NCBI RefSeq assembly: GCF_035594125.1
Contig: NW_026973728.1
Span: 372,001-436,000 of the forward strand
Direction of reading: 5' to 3'
DNA length: 64,000 nt
Source of the DNA: Scylla paramamosain
Lineage: Eukaryota; Arthropoda; Malacostraca; Decapoda; Portunidae
In this document: positions 1 through 11,729 of the stretch, piece after piece
How positions within the stretch are numbered: position 1 is the stretch's first letter
Layout: each line of letters begins with the position of its first letter
Made by a program: the position numbers and the translations under genes
Notes under the pieces: generated by a model
The model's input: only the letters and a program-made list of their open reading frames with translations
The model's database searches: none
Told to the model about the DNA's origin: nothing

Positions 1-914
1 TATAAATAAAATTATCAAAAACACTCAAAATACATGTTTTTGGTAATGTTACTCTGTTTCTCCATAAAGGGTGTTTTGCATGCGTTTTAGCGTTTTGGTA
101 TGTAAGGAGTTAAAAAAACACTTAAAGGCAAGTTCTTCGTAAAAGTTGGTTTTATTCCCATGTAATGTGATTGTTCTGCTTTTTAGTGCTTTGTTGCATA
201 TCACGCTCAAAAACACTCAAAAGAGACTTTTCTGGTAATATCATTTTTTTTCTCACATAAAGCTAGTTTCGCATGTAATTTGGGATTTTCGTAACTAAGA
301 ATGTGAAAAACACTCAAAAAACACACATTTGGTAAGGTAGTTTTGTTTCTCAATTAAAAGTGTTATTCATGCATTTCAGCATTTTGGTATGTAAGAAACT
401 TCTCTATATACACGAGTTTTTTGCGTTTTATGCCTTGTGGTTTGTGTGAAACTATAAAACACTCATTATACACGTTTCTCGTAATGTTCTTTTGTTTCCC
501 AATATAGAGTGCTTTCCATCCATTTTCGCATTTTTTGTAGGTAACAAGCTGAAAAACACTCAAAATATATCTTTTTGGTAATGTTATTCTTTTTCTTCAT
601 ATTGGTTGATTTCCATCCGTTTTAGCGTTTTTCTTCGTAAATCACTGAAGAGACATGTTTTCAGTAATATTGTTGAAATTGCTGAAAAAAACACTCATAA
701 GACAGGTTTCTGGTAAAGTTGAGTAATTTCTCCATATAGGTGGCTTTGCATGCACTTCAGGTTTTGGTACATAACTCCAGAAAAATGCTGAAATTATTTT
801 TTTATAATGATCTTTTTAACAAAATTTCCCTGAATTTTTCCAGAATTTTGGTATCTCGGTTCCTATGAAGATGAATAACAATTTTTTTTTTCTCTCTATA
901 ATGTGTTATTTGTG
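1..914 (+). repeat. HOR satellite outside the palindrome
   Basis: This is about 0.9 kb of 1.1-kb-type HOR in + orientation: the end of M1, then M2, M3, M4, M5, M6, a fused M7/M8 (655-760), M9 with its A/T tract (about 870-900) and the start of M10. It has no mirror copy at the far end of the right arm, where the direct-duplication block begins instead. The M7/M8 fusion and the wording of M9 (ATAACTCC rather than ATAACAGTCC) place it in the same HOR variant as 62,400-63,010. No gene is visible; the open frame at 363-563 (-) is a translation of M5/M6. Confidence 0.85.
655..770 (+). repeat. B-type HOR junction (M7/M8 fused)
   Basis: M7 runs into M8 without M8's GCAT-like start: TCAGTAATATTGTTGAAATT then GCTGAAAAAAACACTC. 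B-type units also share ATAACTCC(GG) in the following M9. Other B-type junctions are at about 10,555-10,690 and 24,225-24,360 (+), and 30,065-30,115, 43,600-43,645, 57,465-57,505, 59,895-59,935 (-) and 62,870-62,930 (+). Confidence 0.85.
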
Positions 915-1949
915 AGTTTTAGCTTTTTGGTACTTAAGGAACTTAAAAACACTCATAATACACGATTTTCGTAATGTCCTTTTCTTATACAAACATAGGG
1001 TTCTTTACATGTATTTAAGCGTTTTTATAGGTAACATGATCAAAAACACTCAAAATACATATTTTTGGTAATGTTATTCTGTTTCTCCATAAAGGGTGTT
1101 TTGCATGCGTTTTAGCGTTTTCGTATGTAAGGAGTTAAAAAAACACTTAAAAGCATGTTCTTCGTAAAAGTTGGTTTTATTCCCAAGTGATGTGATTTTT
1201 GTGCTTTTTAGTGCTTTGTTGCATATCACGCTGAAAAACACTGAAAAGACATTTTTCTGGTAATGTATTTTTTTTTCCCATATAAGGGTAGTTTCGCATG
1301 TAATTTGCCAACTTCGTAACTAAGAATGTTAAAAACACTCAAAATACACAATTTAAAAAACACTCAAAATATACCTTTTGGTAATGTTATTCCATTTCTT
1401 CATTTTGGTTGGTTTCCATGCGTGTTAGCATTTTCTACGTAAAACACCGAAAAGACACGTTTTCAGTAATTTTGTTTTGGATTCCCATATAGATTGACTT
1501 TCTTGGGTTTTATCGTGTTGGTTCCTAACATGCTGAAAAACACTTATAAGACAGTTTTCTTGCAAACACGTTTAATTTCCCCATATAGGTGGCTTTGCAT
1601 GCAATTAAGGGGTTTGGTACATAACAGTCCGAAAAAAAAAGATGAATTTAACTTTTTTGATAATGTTCTTATTTCATATAATTTCCTGAACATTGCCCGA
1701 ATTTTGGCACCTCGTTACCTGTGAAGATGAATAAGAATGAAAAAAAAATATCGTATTTTTTTTATTTTTTTATTTTTTTTCTCAATAAAGAGTGTAATTT
1801 GTGGCTATTAGCTTTTTCATACTTAAAGAACTTAAAAATACACTTTTCTCGTAATGTCCTTTCATTTCCCAAAAATAGGGTTCTTTGCATGTATTTAAGC
1901 GTTTTTATTGGTAACATGATCAAAAACACTCAAAATACATGTTTTTGGT

Positions 1950-2010
1950 AATGTTATTCTGTTTCACCATAAAGTGTAAAATACACTTTATGGTGAAACA
2001 GAATAACATT
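1950..2010. repeat. Perfect 29-bp fold-back hairpin (left arm)
   Basis: Positions 1950-1978 are exactly the reverse complement of 1982-2010, with a 3-nt loop (AAA). The stem is the end of an M1 monomer (AATGTTATTCTGTTTCACC...). After the hairpin the sequence resumes inside M7 (TTAGTGTTTTCTACGTAAAAC), skipping M2-M6. That is what a replication fork folding back on its own strand and then re-priming elsewhere would leave. The same hairpin is at 52,270-52,330 in the other arm, so it is older than the large inversion. Confidence 0.95.
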
Positions 2011-5000
2011 TTAGTGTTTTCTACGTAAAACACCGAAAAGACACGTTTTCAGTAATTTTGTTTTGGATTCCCATATAGATTGACTTTTTTGGGTTTTATC
2101 GTGTTGGTTCCTAACATGCTGAAAAACACTCATAAGACAGTTTTCTGGCAAAGACGTTTAATTTCCCCATATAGGTGGCTTTGCATGCATGGGGTTTGGT
2201 ACATAACAGTCCGAAAAAAAAAAGCTAAATTTAACTTTTTTGATAATGTTCTTAATTTATATAATTTTCTGAACTTTGCCCGAATTTTGGCATCTCTTTA
2301 CCTGTCAAGATGAATAAGAATGAAAAAAAAAAAATATTGTATCTTTTTATTGATTTATTTGTTTTTTCTCAATAAAGAGTGTAATTTGTGGCTATTAGCT
2401 TTTCGTACTTAATGAACTTAAAAACACTCATAATACACGTTTCTCGTAATGTCCTTTCATTTCCCAAAAATAGGGTTCTTTGCATGTATTTAAGCGTTTT
2501 TATTGGTTACATGATCAAAAACACTGAAAATACATGTTTTAGGTAATGTTATTCTGTTTCACCATAAAGTGTATTTTGCATGCGTTTTAGTGTTTTGGTA
2601 TATAAGGAGCTCAAAAACACTTAAAGGCAAGTTCTTATTAAAAATTGGTTTCATTCCAATGTAATGTGATTGCCATGCTTTTCAGTGCTTCTTTGCCTAA
2701 CACGCTCAAAAACATTCAAAAGACATTTTTCTGGTAATGTCATTTTTTCCCACATAAAGCTGATTTCGCTTGCAATTTGGGGTTTTGGTAACTAAGAATG
2801 TAAAAAAGCACTCAAAATACACACATTTAGTAAGATTGTTCTGTTTCTCAATTAAGAGTGTTGTTTATGAGTTTCAGCATTTTGGTATCTACGAAACTTC
2901 TTCATATACACTAGCTTTTGCATTTTTTGCCTTATGGTTCTTTTGAACTATAAAACACTCATTATACACTTTTCATGCAATGTCCTTTTCTTTCCAATTA
3001 TAGAGTGCTTTGCATCAATTTTCGTGTTTCTTATAGGTAAAAAGCTCAAAAACACTCAAAATATACCTTTTTGGTAATATTTTTCTATTTCTTTATATTT
3101 TTTTGTTTGCATCCGTGTTAGCGTTTTTCTACGTAAAACACTGAGAAGACACGTTTCCAGTAATTTTATTTTGAATTCCCATATAGAGTGAGTTCCTTAA
3201 TATTTATTGTTTTGGTGCCTAACATGCTGAACAACACTCAAAAGAGATTTCTGATAAGGTGGTTGAATTTCCTTATATAGGAGGCTTTGCATGCACTTTA
3301 GGGTTTGGTATATAAAAAAGCTAAAATTAACTTTATTATTAATATTCTTTTATCATATAATTGCCTGAATTTTCTCAGAATTTTTGCATTTTGGTACCAA
3401 TGAAGATAAATTTTTAAAAAATTTAAAAAATCATATTTTTTTATTTTTTATTTATTTATTTATTTTTTCTCAATAAAGAGTGTTATTTGTGGTATTTATC
3501 TTTTTGGTACTTAAGGTTATTAAAAACACTCATAATGTCACTCGTAATGTCCTTTCGTTTCCCAAACATAAGGTTCTTTGCATGTATTTAGGGGTTTTTA
3601 TAGATAACGTGATCAAAAACACTCAAAATACAAGGTTTTGGTAATGTTATTCTGTTTCTCCATAAAGTGTGTTTTGCAAGCGTTTTAGCAGTTTTGTATA
3701 AAAGGAGCTCAAAAACACTTAAAGGCAAGTTCTTGGTAAAAAATGGTTTTATTCCAATATAATGTGATTGTCCTGCTTTTGAGTACATTATTGCCTATCA
3801 CGTTGAAAAAACATTCAAAAGATACTTTTCTGGTAAAGTCATTTTTTTCCCCACAAAATTATTTTCGCGTGTAATTTGGGGTTTTTGGTAACTAAGAGTG
3901 TGAAAAGCACTCAAAATACACGCATTTAGTAAGGTTATTCTGTTTCTCAATTAAGAGTGTTATTCATGAGTTTCAGCATTTTGGTATCTAAGAAATCTCT
4001 CCATATACACGAGTTTTTTCGTTGTTTGCTTTGTAGTTCTTTTGAACTATAAAACTCTCATTATACACTTTTCTTGCAATGTCCTTTTGTTTCCCAATAT
4101 AGAGTACTTTGCATCAATTTTCGCGTTTTTGTAAGTAAAAAGCTCAAAAACACTCAAAATATACATTTTTGGTAACGTTTTTCTATTTCTTGATATTGGT
4201 TAGTTTGCATCCGTTTTAACGTTTTTCTACGTAAAACACTGAGAAGACACGTTTTTAGTAACTTTGTTTTGGATTCCCATATAGAGTGAGATCCTTATTA
4301 TTTATCGTTTTGGTGCCTAACATGCTAAAAAAAACACACAAAACAAAGATTTCTGGTAAGGTCGTTTAATTTCCTCATATTGGAGGCTTTGCATGCACTT
4401 TAGGGTTTGGTACATAACAGTCCGAAAAAAAAAAAAAAGCTGAAATTAACTTTTTTTGATATTATTTTATCACATAATTGCCCTGAATTTTTCCAGAATT
4501 TTGGTATCTCGGTACCTATGAAGATGAATAACAAAAAAAAAAATCCTATTTATTTTATTTTTTTATTTTTTATTTTCTAAATAAAGAGTGTTATTTGTGA
4601 GTTTTAGCTTTTTGGTACTTAAGGAACTTATAAGAACATTCATAATACACGTTTCTCGTTACGTCCTTTTTTTTCCCAAACATAATGTTCTTTGCATGTA
4701 TTTAAGCGTTTTTATAGATAACATGATCAAAAACACGGAAAATACATGTTTTTGGTAATGTTATTCTGTTTCTCCATAAAGTTTGTTTTTCATGCGTTTT
4801 AGCGGTTTGGTATATAAGGGGTTAAAAAACACTTAAAGGCAAATTCTTCGTACAAATTGGTTTTATTCTCATGTAATGTGATCGTTCTGCTTTTTAGTGC
4901 TTTGTTGCATATCACGCTCAAAAACACTCAAAAGACACATTTTTGGTAATGTAATTTTTTTCCCAAATGATGCTAGTTTCGCATGTAATTTGGCATTTTT

Positions 5001-5039
5001 GTAACTAAAAATGTGAAAAACACTTAAAATACACAATTT

Positions 5040-5097
5040 GTTAAGGTAGTTCTGTTTAAGGTAGTAAGGTAGTTCTGTTCTGTTTAAAAGTGTTATT
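5040..5097 (+). repeat. Short local duplication in M4
   Basis: The motif TTAAGGTAGTTCTGTTT is followed by a partial second copy (AAGGTAGTAAGGTAGTTCTG) and a doubled TTCTG. This short slippage-type expansion is found only here in the left arm. It is mirrored at about 49,195-49,242 in the right arm, so it predates the inverted duplication. Confidence 0.8.
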
Positions 5098-6070
5098 CAT
5101 GCATTTCTTCATTTTGGTATGTAAAAATTTCTCTATATACACGAGTTTTTACGTTTATTGCCTTGTGGTTCTTTTAAAACTATAAAACACTCATTATACA
5201 CGTTTCTCGTAATGTCCTTTTGTTTCCTAATATAGAGTGCTTTACATCCATTTTTGCATTTTTTGTAGGTAACAAGTTCAAAAACAGTCAAAAAATATCT
5301 TTTTGGTAATGTTTTTCTATTTCTTCATATCGGATGGTTTGTATCCGCTTTAGCGCTTTTCTGCGTAAAACACTGAAAAGACACGTTTTCAGTAATTTTG
5401 TTTTGGATTCACATATTGACTGATTTTCATATTATTTATCGTATTAGTGCCTAACATGCTGAAAAACATTGAAAAGACAGGTTTCTGGTAAAGTCGTTTA
5501 ACTTCCCTATATAGTTGGCTTTGCATGCACTTTAGGTTTTGGTACATAACAATCAGAAAAAAAAGCTATAATTAACTTTCATGATAATGTTCTTTTTTTC
5601 ACATAAATTTCCTGAATTTTGGTTGAATTTTGGCAATTCGGTACCTATGAAGATGAAAAACAAAAAACAAAATTTCCATTTTTTTATTTTTTTTATTTAT
5701 TTATTTATTTTTTTCTAAAGAGTGTTATTTGTGGGTTTTAGCTTTTTTGGTACTGAAGGAACTTAAAAATCACTTATAATACACGTTTCTCGTAATGTTC
5801 TTTCGTTTCCCAAACATAAGGTTCTTTGCATGTATTTAAGCGTTTTTTTTAGATAACATGATCAAAAACACTCAAAATACATGTATTTGGTAATGTTATT
5901 CTGTTTCTCCATAAAATGTATTTTGCATGCGTTTAAGCGTTTTGTTATGTAAGGAGCTCAAAAACATTTAAAGGCCAGTTCTTGGTAAAATTTTGTTTTA
6001 TTCCCATGTAATGTGATTGCCCTGGCTTTTAGTGCTTTATTGCGTAAGACGCTCAAAAACACTGAAAAGA

Positions 6071-6378
6071 CATGCAAAGCCTCCCATATGAGGAAATTAA
6101 AGACGTTACCAGAAATCTGTCTTTTGAGTGTTTTTCAGCATGTTAGGCACCAAAACGATAAATAATAATGAACTCGCTCTATGTGGGAATCCAAAAGAAA
6201 ATTACTGAAAACGTGTCTTCTCAGTGTTTTACGTAGAAAACATTGCGAGAAAAATGTAAAATGAATGTTTTATAGTTCAAAAAAACCACAAGGCAAAAAA
6301 CGCAAAAACTCGTGTAAATGCTGAAACTCATGAATAACACTCTTAATTTAGAAACAGAGCAAACTTACTAAATGCGTG
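6071..6378 (-). repeat. Small inverted patch inside the HOR array (left arm)
   Basis: Orientation flips to - for about 308 bp. Moving in +, M3 stops at CACTGAAAAGA and continues as reverse M9-start, M8, M7, then jumps to reverse M5 and M4, ending at AAATGCGTG before + orientation resumes with CAAAAACACTAAAAGG (M2). M6 is missing in the patch, at the join CGTAGAAAAC/ATTGCGAG. A matching patch, in the opposite sense, lies at 47,837-48,205, so the patch existed before the arms were duplicated. Confidence 0.88.
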
Positions 6379-9300
6379 TCAAAAACACTAAAAGGCAAGT
6401 TCTTCGTAAAAGTTGGTTTTATTCCCATGTAATGTGATTGCCCTGCTTTTTAGTGCTTTATTGCCTAACACACTCAAAAACACTCAAAGACACTTTTCTG
6501 GTAATGTCATTTTTTCCCACATAAAGCTAGTTTCGCATGGAATTTTGGGTTTTGGTAACTAAGAATGTAAAAAAAACACTCAAAATACACGCATTTAGTA
6601 AGGTTGTTCTGTTTCTTGATTAAGAGTGTTATTCATGAGTTTCAGTATTTTAGTATCTTAGAAACTTCTCCATACAGTCGAATTTTTGCGTTTTTTGCCG
6701 TGTGATTCTGGTGAACTATAAAACACTCATTATACACGTTTCTCATTATGTCCTTTTTTTTCCTTATATAGAGTGCTTTGCATCCATTTTCGAGTTTCTT
6801 TTTATGTAACAAGCTCAAAAACACACAAAATATACTTTTTTGGTAATGTTATTCTATTCCTTCATATTGGTTGGTTTGCCTCCGTTTTAGCGTTTTTCTA
6901 CGTAAATCTTTTAAAAGACACGTTTCCAGTAATTTTGTTTTGGATTTCCATATAGAGTGACTTTCATATTATTTATCGTTTTGGTGCCTAACATGCTTTT
7001 TGATGCCTTTTGCTTCCCAATATAGAGTGCTTTCCATCCATTTTCGCGTTTTTTGTAGGTAACAATTTCAAAAACACTCAAAATATACCTTTTTGTTAAT
7101 GTTATTCTATTTCTTCATTTTGATTAGTTTGCATCCGTTTTAGCGTTTTGTACGTAAAACACAGAAAAGACACGTTTTCAGTAATTTTGTTTTGGATTCC
7201 CATATAGATTGACTTCCTTGGGTTTTATCATGTTGGTTCCTAACATGCTGTAAACACTCATAAGACAGTTTTCTGGGAAACACGTTTAAATTCCCCATAT
7301 AGGTGGCTTTGCATGCACTTTAGGGGTTTGGTACATAAAAGTTCGAAAAAAAAGCTAAATTTAACTTTTTTGATAATGTTCTTATTTCACATAATTTCCT
7401 GAAATTTGCCCGAATTTTGGCATTTCGGTACCTGTGAAAATGAATAAGAATTTTATTTATTTATTGTTTCTCAATAAAGAGTGTTATTTGTGGCTTTTAG
7501 CTTAAACATTAAACTTAAAAAACATTCATAATACTCGTTTCTCGTAATCTCCTTTCGTTTCCCAAAAATAATGTTCTTTGCATTTATTTAAGCGTTTTTA
7601 TTGGTAACATGATCAAAAACACTTAAAATATATGTTTTTGGTAATGTTATTCTGTTTCACCATAAAGAGTGTTTTGCATGCGTTTTATTGTTTTGGTATA
7701 TAAGGAGCTCAAAAACACATAAATGCAAGTTCTTGGTAAAAATTCATTTTCCTCCAATGTAATGTGATTGCCCTCCTTTTTAGTGCTTTATTTTCTATCA
7801 CGCTCAAAAACACCCAAAATACAGTTTTCTGGTAAAGTGTTTTTTTTTCCCCACAAATCTATTTTCACATGCAATTTTGGGTTTTGATAAGAATGTGAAA
7901 AGCAATCAAAATACATGCATTTATTAAGGCTGTTCCGTTTCTCAATTAGGAATGTTATTCATGAGTTTTAGCATTTTTGTATCTAGGAAACTTCTCCATA
8001 TACACGAGATTTTGCGTTTTTTGCCTTGCGGTTCTTTTGAACTATAAAACACTCATTATACACTTTTCTTGCAATGTCCTTTTCTTTCCCAATATAGAGT
8101 GCTTTGCATCAATTTTTGCGTTTTTTGTAGGTAACATGCTCAAAAACACTCAAAATATACCTTTTTAGTAATGTTTTTCTATTTCTTGATATTGGTTGCT
8201 TTGCATCTGTTTTAGAGTTTTTCTACGTAAAACACTGAGAAGACACGTTTTCAGTAGCTTTTTTTTTGGATTCCCATATAGGGTGAGTTCTTTATTATTT
8301 ATCGTTTTGATGCCTAACATGCTAAAAAACACTCAAAACACATATTTCTTGTAAGGTCGTTTAATTTCCTCATATAGGAGTCTTTGCATGCACTTTAAGG
8401 TTTGGTACATAACAGTCCGATAAAAAAAAAACGGAAATTTACTTTTTTGATAATACTCTTTTATCATATGATTGCCCTGAATTTTCCCAGAATTTTGGCA
8501 TCTCTGTACCTATGAATATGAATATCAAAACAAAAAAAAAAAAATCTTATTTTTTTATATTTTTATTTTTTATTTTCTAAATAAAGAGTGTTATTGGTGG
8601 GTTCTAGCTTTTTGGTACTTAAGGAACTTAAAAAAACACTCATAATACACGTTTCTCGTAATATCCTTTTGTTTCCCAAACATAATATTCTTTGCATGTA
8701 ATTAAGCGTTTTTATAGATAAGAATATCAAAAAAACTAAAAATACATGTTTTTGGTAATGTTGTTCTGTTTCTCCATAAAGTTTGTTTTTGTATGCATTT
8801 TAGCGGTTTGGAATATAAGGACCACAAAAACACTTAAAGGCATTGGTGTTATTTCAATGTAATATGATTGCCCTGCTTTTTAGTGCTTTATTGCCTATCA
8901 TGCTCAAAAACACCTAAAAGACACTTTTCTGGTAATGTCATTTTTTTCTCACATAAAGGTGGTTTCGCATGCAATTTGGGGTTTTGGTAACTAAGAATAT
9001 GAAAAGCACTCAAAATACACGCATTTAGTATGGTTGTTCTGTTTCTCAATTAAGAGTTTTATTCATGAGTCTCAGCATTTTGGTATCTAGGAACCTTCTC
9101 CATATACACGAGTTTTTGTGTTTTTAGCCTTTTGGTTCTTTTGAACTATAAAAACTCATTATACACTTTTCTTGCAAAGTCCTTTTGTTTTTTAATATAG
9201 AGTGCTTTGTATCAATTTTCGCGTTTTTTGTAGGTAACAAGCTCAAAAACACTAAAAATATACCTTTTTGGTAATGTTTTTCTATTTCTTGATATTGGTA

Positions 9301-9759
9301 GGTTTGCATCCGTTTTAGCGTTTTTCTACGTAAAAGAAAAAAAAACACGTTTTCAGTAATTTTGTTTTGGATTCTCATATAGAGTGAGTTCCTTATTATT
9401 TATCGTTTTGGTGCCTAACATGGTGAAAAACACTCAAAAAAAAAAATTTCTGGTAAGGTTGTTTAATTTCCTCATATAGGAGTTTTTGGATGCACTTTAG
9501 GGTTTGGGACATAACAGTCCGGAAAAAAAAGCTAAAATTTACTTTTATGATAATTTTTTTTTTAACATATAATAGTCCTGAATTTTCCCAGAATTTTGGC
9601 ATCTCGGTACCTATGAAGATGAAAAACAAAAAAAAATCCAATTTTTTTATTTTCTTACTTTTTTTTCTAAATAAAGAGTGTTATTTGTGGGTTTTAGCTT
9701 TTTGGTACTTAAGGAACTTAAAAACACTTATAATACACATTTCTCATGATGTCCTTTCG

Positions 9760-9786
9760 TTTCTTATGTTTCTTATGTTTCTTATG
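9760..9786 (+). repeat. Three exact copies of a 9-bp unit (TTTCTTATG)
   Basis: TTTCTTATG is repeated three times (9760-9768, 9769-9777, 9778-9786) within M10, replacing the usual CGTTTCCCAAACATAAGG wording, and is followed by TTTACATAAGG. The reverse-complement array (CATAAGAAA x3) is at 44,411-44,437. It is a micro-expansion that can serve as a fixed tag of this HOR unit. Confidence 0.95.
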
Positions 9787-10915
9787 TTTACATAAGGTTT
9801 TTTGCATGTATTTAAGCGTTTTTATAGATAACATGATCAAAAACACTCAAAATATATGTTTTTGGTAATTTTATTCTCTTTCTCCATAAAAGGTGTTTTG
9901 CATGCGTTTTAGCGTTTTCGTATGTAATGAGCTCAAAAACACTTAAAGCAAGTTCTTGGTAAAAGTTGTTATTATTCCCATGTAATGTGATTCCCCTGCT
10001 TTTTAGTGCTTTATTGCCTAACACGCTCAAAAACACTCAAAAGACACTTTTCTGGTAATATCATTTTTTTTCCCACATAAAGCTAGTTTTGCATGGAATT
10101 TGGGGTTTTGCTAACTAAGAATGTGAAAAAAAACTCAAAACACAGGGTTTAGTAAGGTAGTTCTATTTCTTAATTAAAAGTGTTATTCATGATTTTCAGC
10201 ATTTTGGTATGTAAGAAACTTTTCTAATACACACATTTGGTAAGGTATTTCTGATTCAAAATTAAAAGTGTTATTGATGAGTTTCAGCTTTTTGGTTTGT
10301 AAGAACTTCTTTATGTTTCTTCTTCTTCTTTATGTTTTTGAGTATATTACCTTGTGGTTCTTGTCAAACTATAAAACACTCATACACGTTTCTCGTAATG
10401 TCCTCTTCTTTGCCAATATAAAGTGCTTTCCATCCATTTTTGCATTTTTTGTAGGTGACAAGCTCAAATACACATCAAAATATATCTTTTTTGTATTGTT
10501 ATTCTATTTCTTCATATTGGTTGGTTTGCACCGTTTTAGCGTTTTTCTACGTAAATCACTGAAAAGACACGTTTTAAGTAATATTGTTAAGATTGCTGAA
10601 AAAACACTCAAAAGACAGGTTTCTGGTAAAGTCGTGAAATTTCCCCATATAGGTGGATTTGCATGCACTTCAGAGTTTGTACATAACTCCGGAAAAAAAC
10701 TAGAATTATTTTTTTATAGTGATTTTTTTTTTACAAAATTTCCATGAATTTTGCCAGAATTTTGGCATCTCAGTACCTATGAAGATGAATAACAATTTTT
10801 TTTTCTCTCTCTATAAAAAGTTATTTGTGGGTTTTAGCTTTTTGGTACTTAAGGAACTTAAAAACACTCATAATACACGATTTTCGTAATGTCCTTTCAT
10901 TTTCCAAACATAGGG

Positions 10916-11013
10916 TTCTTTGCATGTATTTAGGCATTTTTATAGGTAACATGATCAAAAACACTCAAAATACATGTTTCTGGTGATGTTATACTGTTTC
11001 TCCATAAAGGGTG
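10916..11013 (+). repeat. Monomer M1
   Basis: 98 bp. Begins TTCTTTGCATGTATTTAGGC and contains GGTAACATGATCAAAAACAC; ends CCATAAAGGGTG. The ATGATC in the middle and the CATGTATTTAAGCG start are the most reliable landmarks for phasing the HOR. Confidence 0.85.
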
Positions 11014-11109
11014 TTTTGCAAGCGTTTTAGCGTTTTGGTATGTAAGAAGCTCAAAAACACGTAAAGGCAGGATCTTGGTAAAAGTTGGTTTTATTACCAT
11101 ATAATGTGA
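11014..11109 (+). repeat. Monomer M2
   Basis: 96 bp. Begins TTTTGCAAGCGTTTTAGCG (usually TTTTGCATGCGTTTTAGCG). The usual AAAACACTCAAAA block is altered to AAAACACGTAAAGGCAGG; ends with CCATATAATGTGA. Confidence 0.85.
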
Positions 11110-11203
11110 TTGCCCTCCTTTTTAGTGGTTTAGTGCATAACACGCTCAAAAACACTCAAAAGACACTTTTTTGGTGATGTCATTTTTTTCCCACATAAAA
11201 CTA
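11110..11203 (+). repeat. Monomer M3
   Basis: 94 bp. Begins TTGCCCTCCTTTTTAGTGG, the only monomer whose GCAT start has become GCCCTGC/GCCCTCC. It keeps AACACGCTCAAAAACACTC and ends CACATAAAACTA. Confidence 0.85.
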
Positions 11204-11301
11204 GTTTTGCATGCAATTTTTGGTTTTGGTAACTAAGAATGTGAAAAGCACTCAAAATACATGCATTTCGTAAGGTTTTTCTGTATTCTTAAATAAGAGT
11301 G
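11204..11301 (+). repeat. Monomer M4
   Basis: 98 bp. Begins GTTTTGCATGCAATTTTTGG, contains GTAACTAAGAATGTG, and ends AAATAAGAGTG (AATTAAGAGTG in most units). Confidence 0.85.
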
Positions 11302-11449
11302 TTATTTCTGAGTTTCAGCATTTTGGTATCTAAGAAACTTCTACATATACACCGAGTTTTGCGATTTTTGCCTTGTGGCTGTTGTGAAACTATAAAACAC
11401 TCATTATACACGTTTCTCGTAATGTCCTTTTGTATCCCAATATAGAGTG
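11302..11449 (+). repeat. Compound monomer M5 (one and a half units)
   Basis: 148 bp. The first about 54 bp are the front half of a monomer (TTATTTCTGAGTTTCAGCAT ... TACACCGAG). It is joined to a second unit lacking its GCAT start (GCGATTTTTGCCTTGTGG ... AAAACACTCATTATACACG) and ends AATATAGAGTG. The fusion is fixed in nearly all HOR units, so it dates from the formation of the HOR. Confidence 0.8.
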
Positions 11450-11546
11450 CTTTCCATCCATTTTCGCGTTTTTTGAAGGTAAGAAGCTCAAAAACACTCA
11501 AAATATACCTGTTTGGTAATGTTATTCTATTTCTCCATATTCGTTG
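11450..11546 (+). repeat. Monomer M6
   Basis: 97 bp. Begins CTTTCCATCCATTTTCGCG and contains AAGAAGCTCAAAAACACTC and AATATACC; ends CCATATTCGTTG. It is missing from the small inverted patch at 6.1 kb and carries the long T expansions at 12.56 and 15.62 kb. Confidence 0.85.
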
Positions 11547-11633
11547 GTTTGCATCCGATTTAGCGTTTTTCTACGTAAAACACTGAAAAGACACTTTTTC
11601 AGTAATTTTGTGATGGATTCCCATATTGAGTGA
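11547..11633 (+). repeat. Monomer M7
   Basis: 87 bp, the shortest complete monomer. Begins GTTTGCATCCGATTTAGCG, contains TACGTAAAACACTGAAAAG and ends CCATATTGAGTGA. In B-type units its 3' half is fused to M8. Confidence 0.85.
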
Positions 11634-11729
11634 CTTCCATATTATTTATCGTTTTGGTGGCTAACATGCTGAAAAAAAACACAGAAAACAGGTTTCTGGT
11701 AAGGTCGTTTAATTTCCCCATATAGGTGG
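11634..11729 (+). repeat. Monomer M8
   Basis: 96 bp. Begins CTTCCATATTATTTATCG, contains GCTAACATGCTGAAAAA and ends CCATATAGGTGG. In B-type units only its second half remains. Confidence 0.85.

Larger units (their letters stand above)
915..6070 (+). repeat. HOR satellite tract 1 (left arm, outer)
   Basis: Tandem HOR units run in + orientation with M1 landmarks at about 1001, 1881, 2476, 3574, 4688 and 5822. Spacings are 880, 595, 1098, 1114 and 1134 bp, so two of the outer units are truncated and three are full length. The 595-bp unit starts right after a 29-bp hairpin (1,950-2,010), where the array jumps from M1 to the middle of M7. The many short open frames here are translations of repeats and share no coding signature. 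A/T-rich tracts sit at about 1,735-1,790, 2,318-2,370, 3,410-3,475, 4,533-4,575 and 5,655-5,720. Confidence 0.9.

Noticed and set aside
10268..10747. Longest open frame, 159 codons, rich in F and L, resembling membrane segments
   Set aside because: The hydrophobic look comes from T-rich codons across M4-M9. The mirrored sequence at about 43,450-43,930 is broken up, and no family is recognisable.
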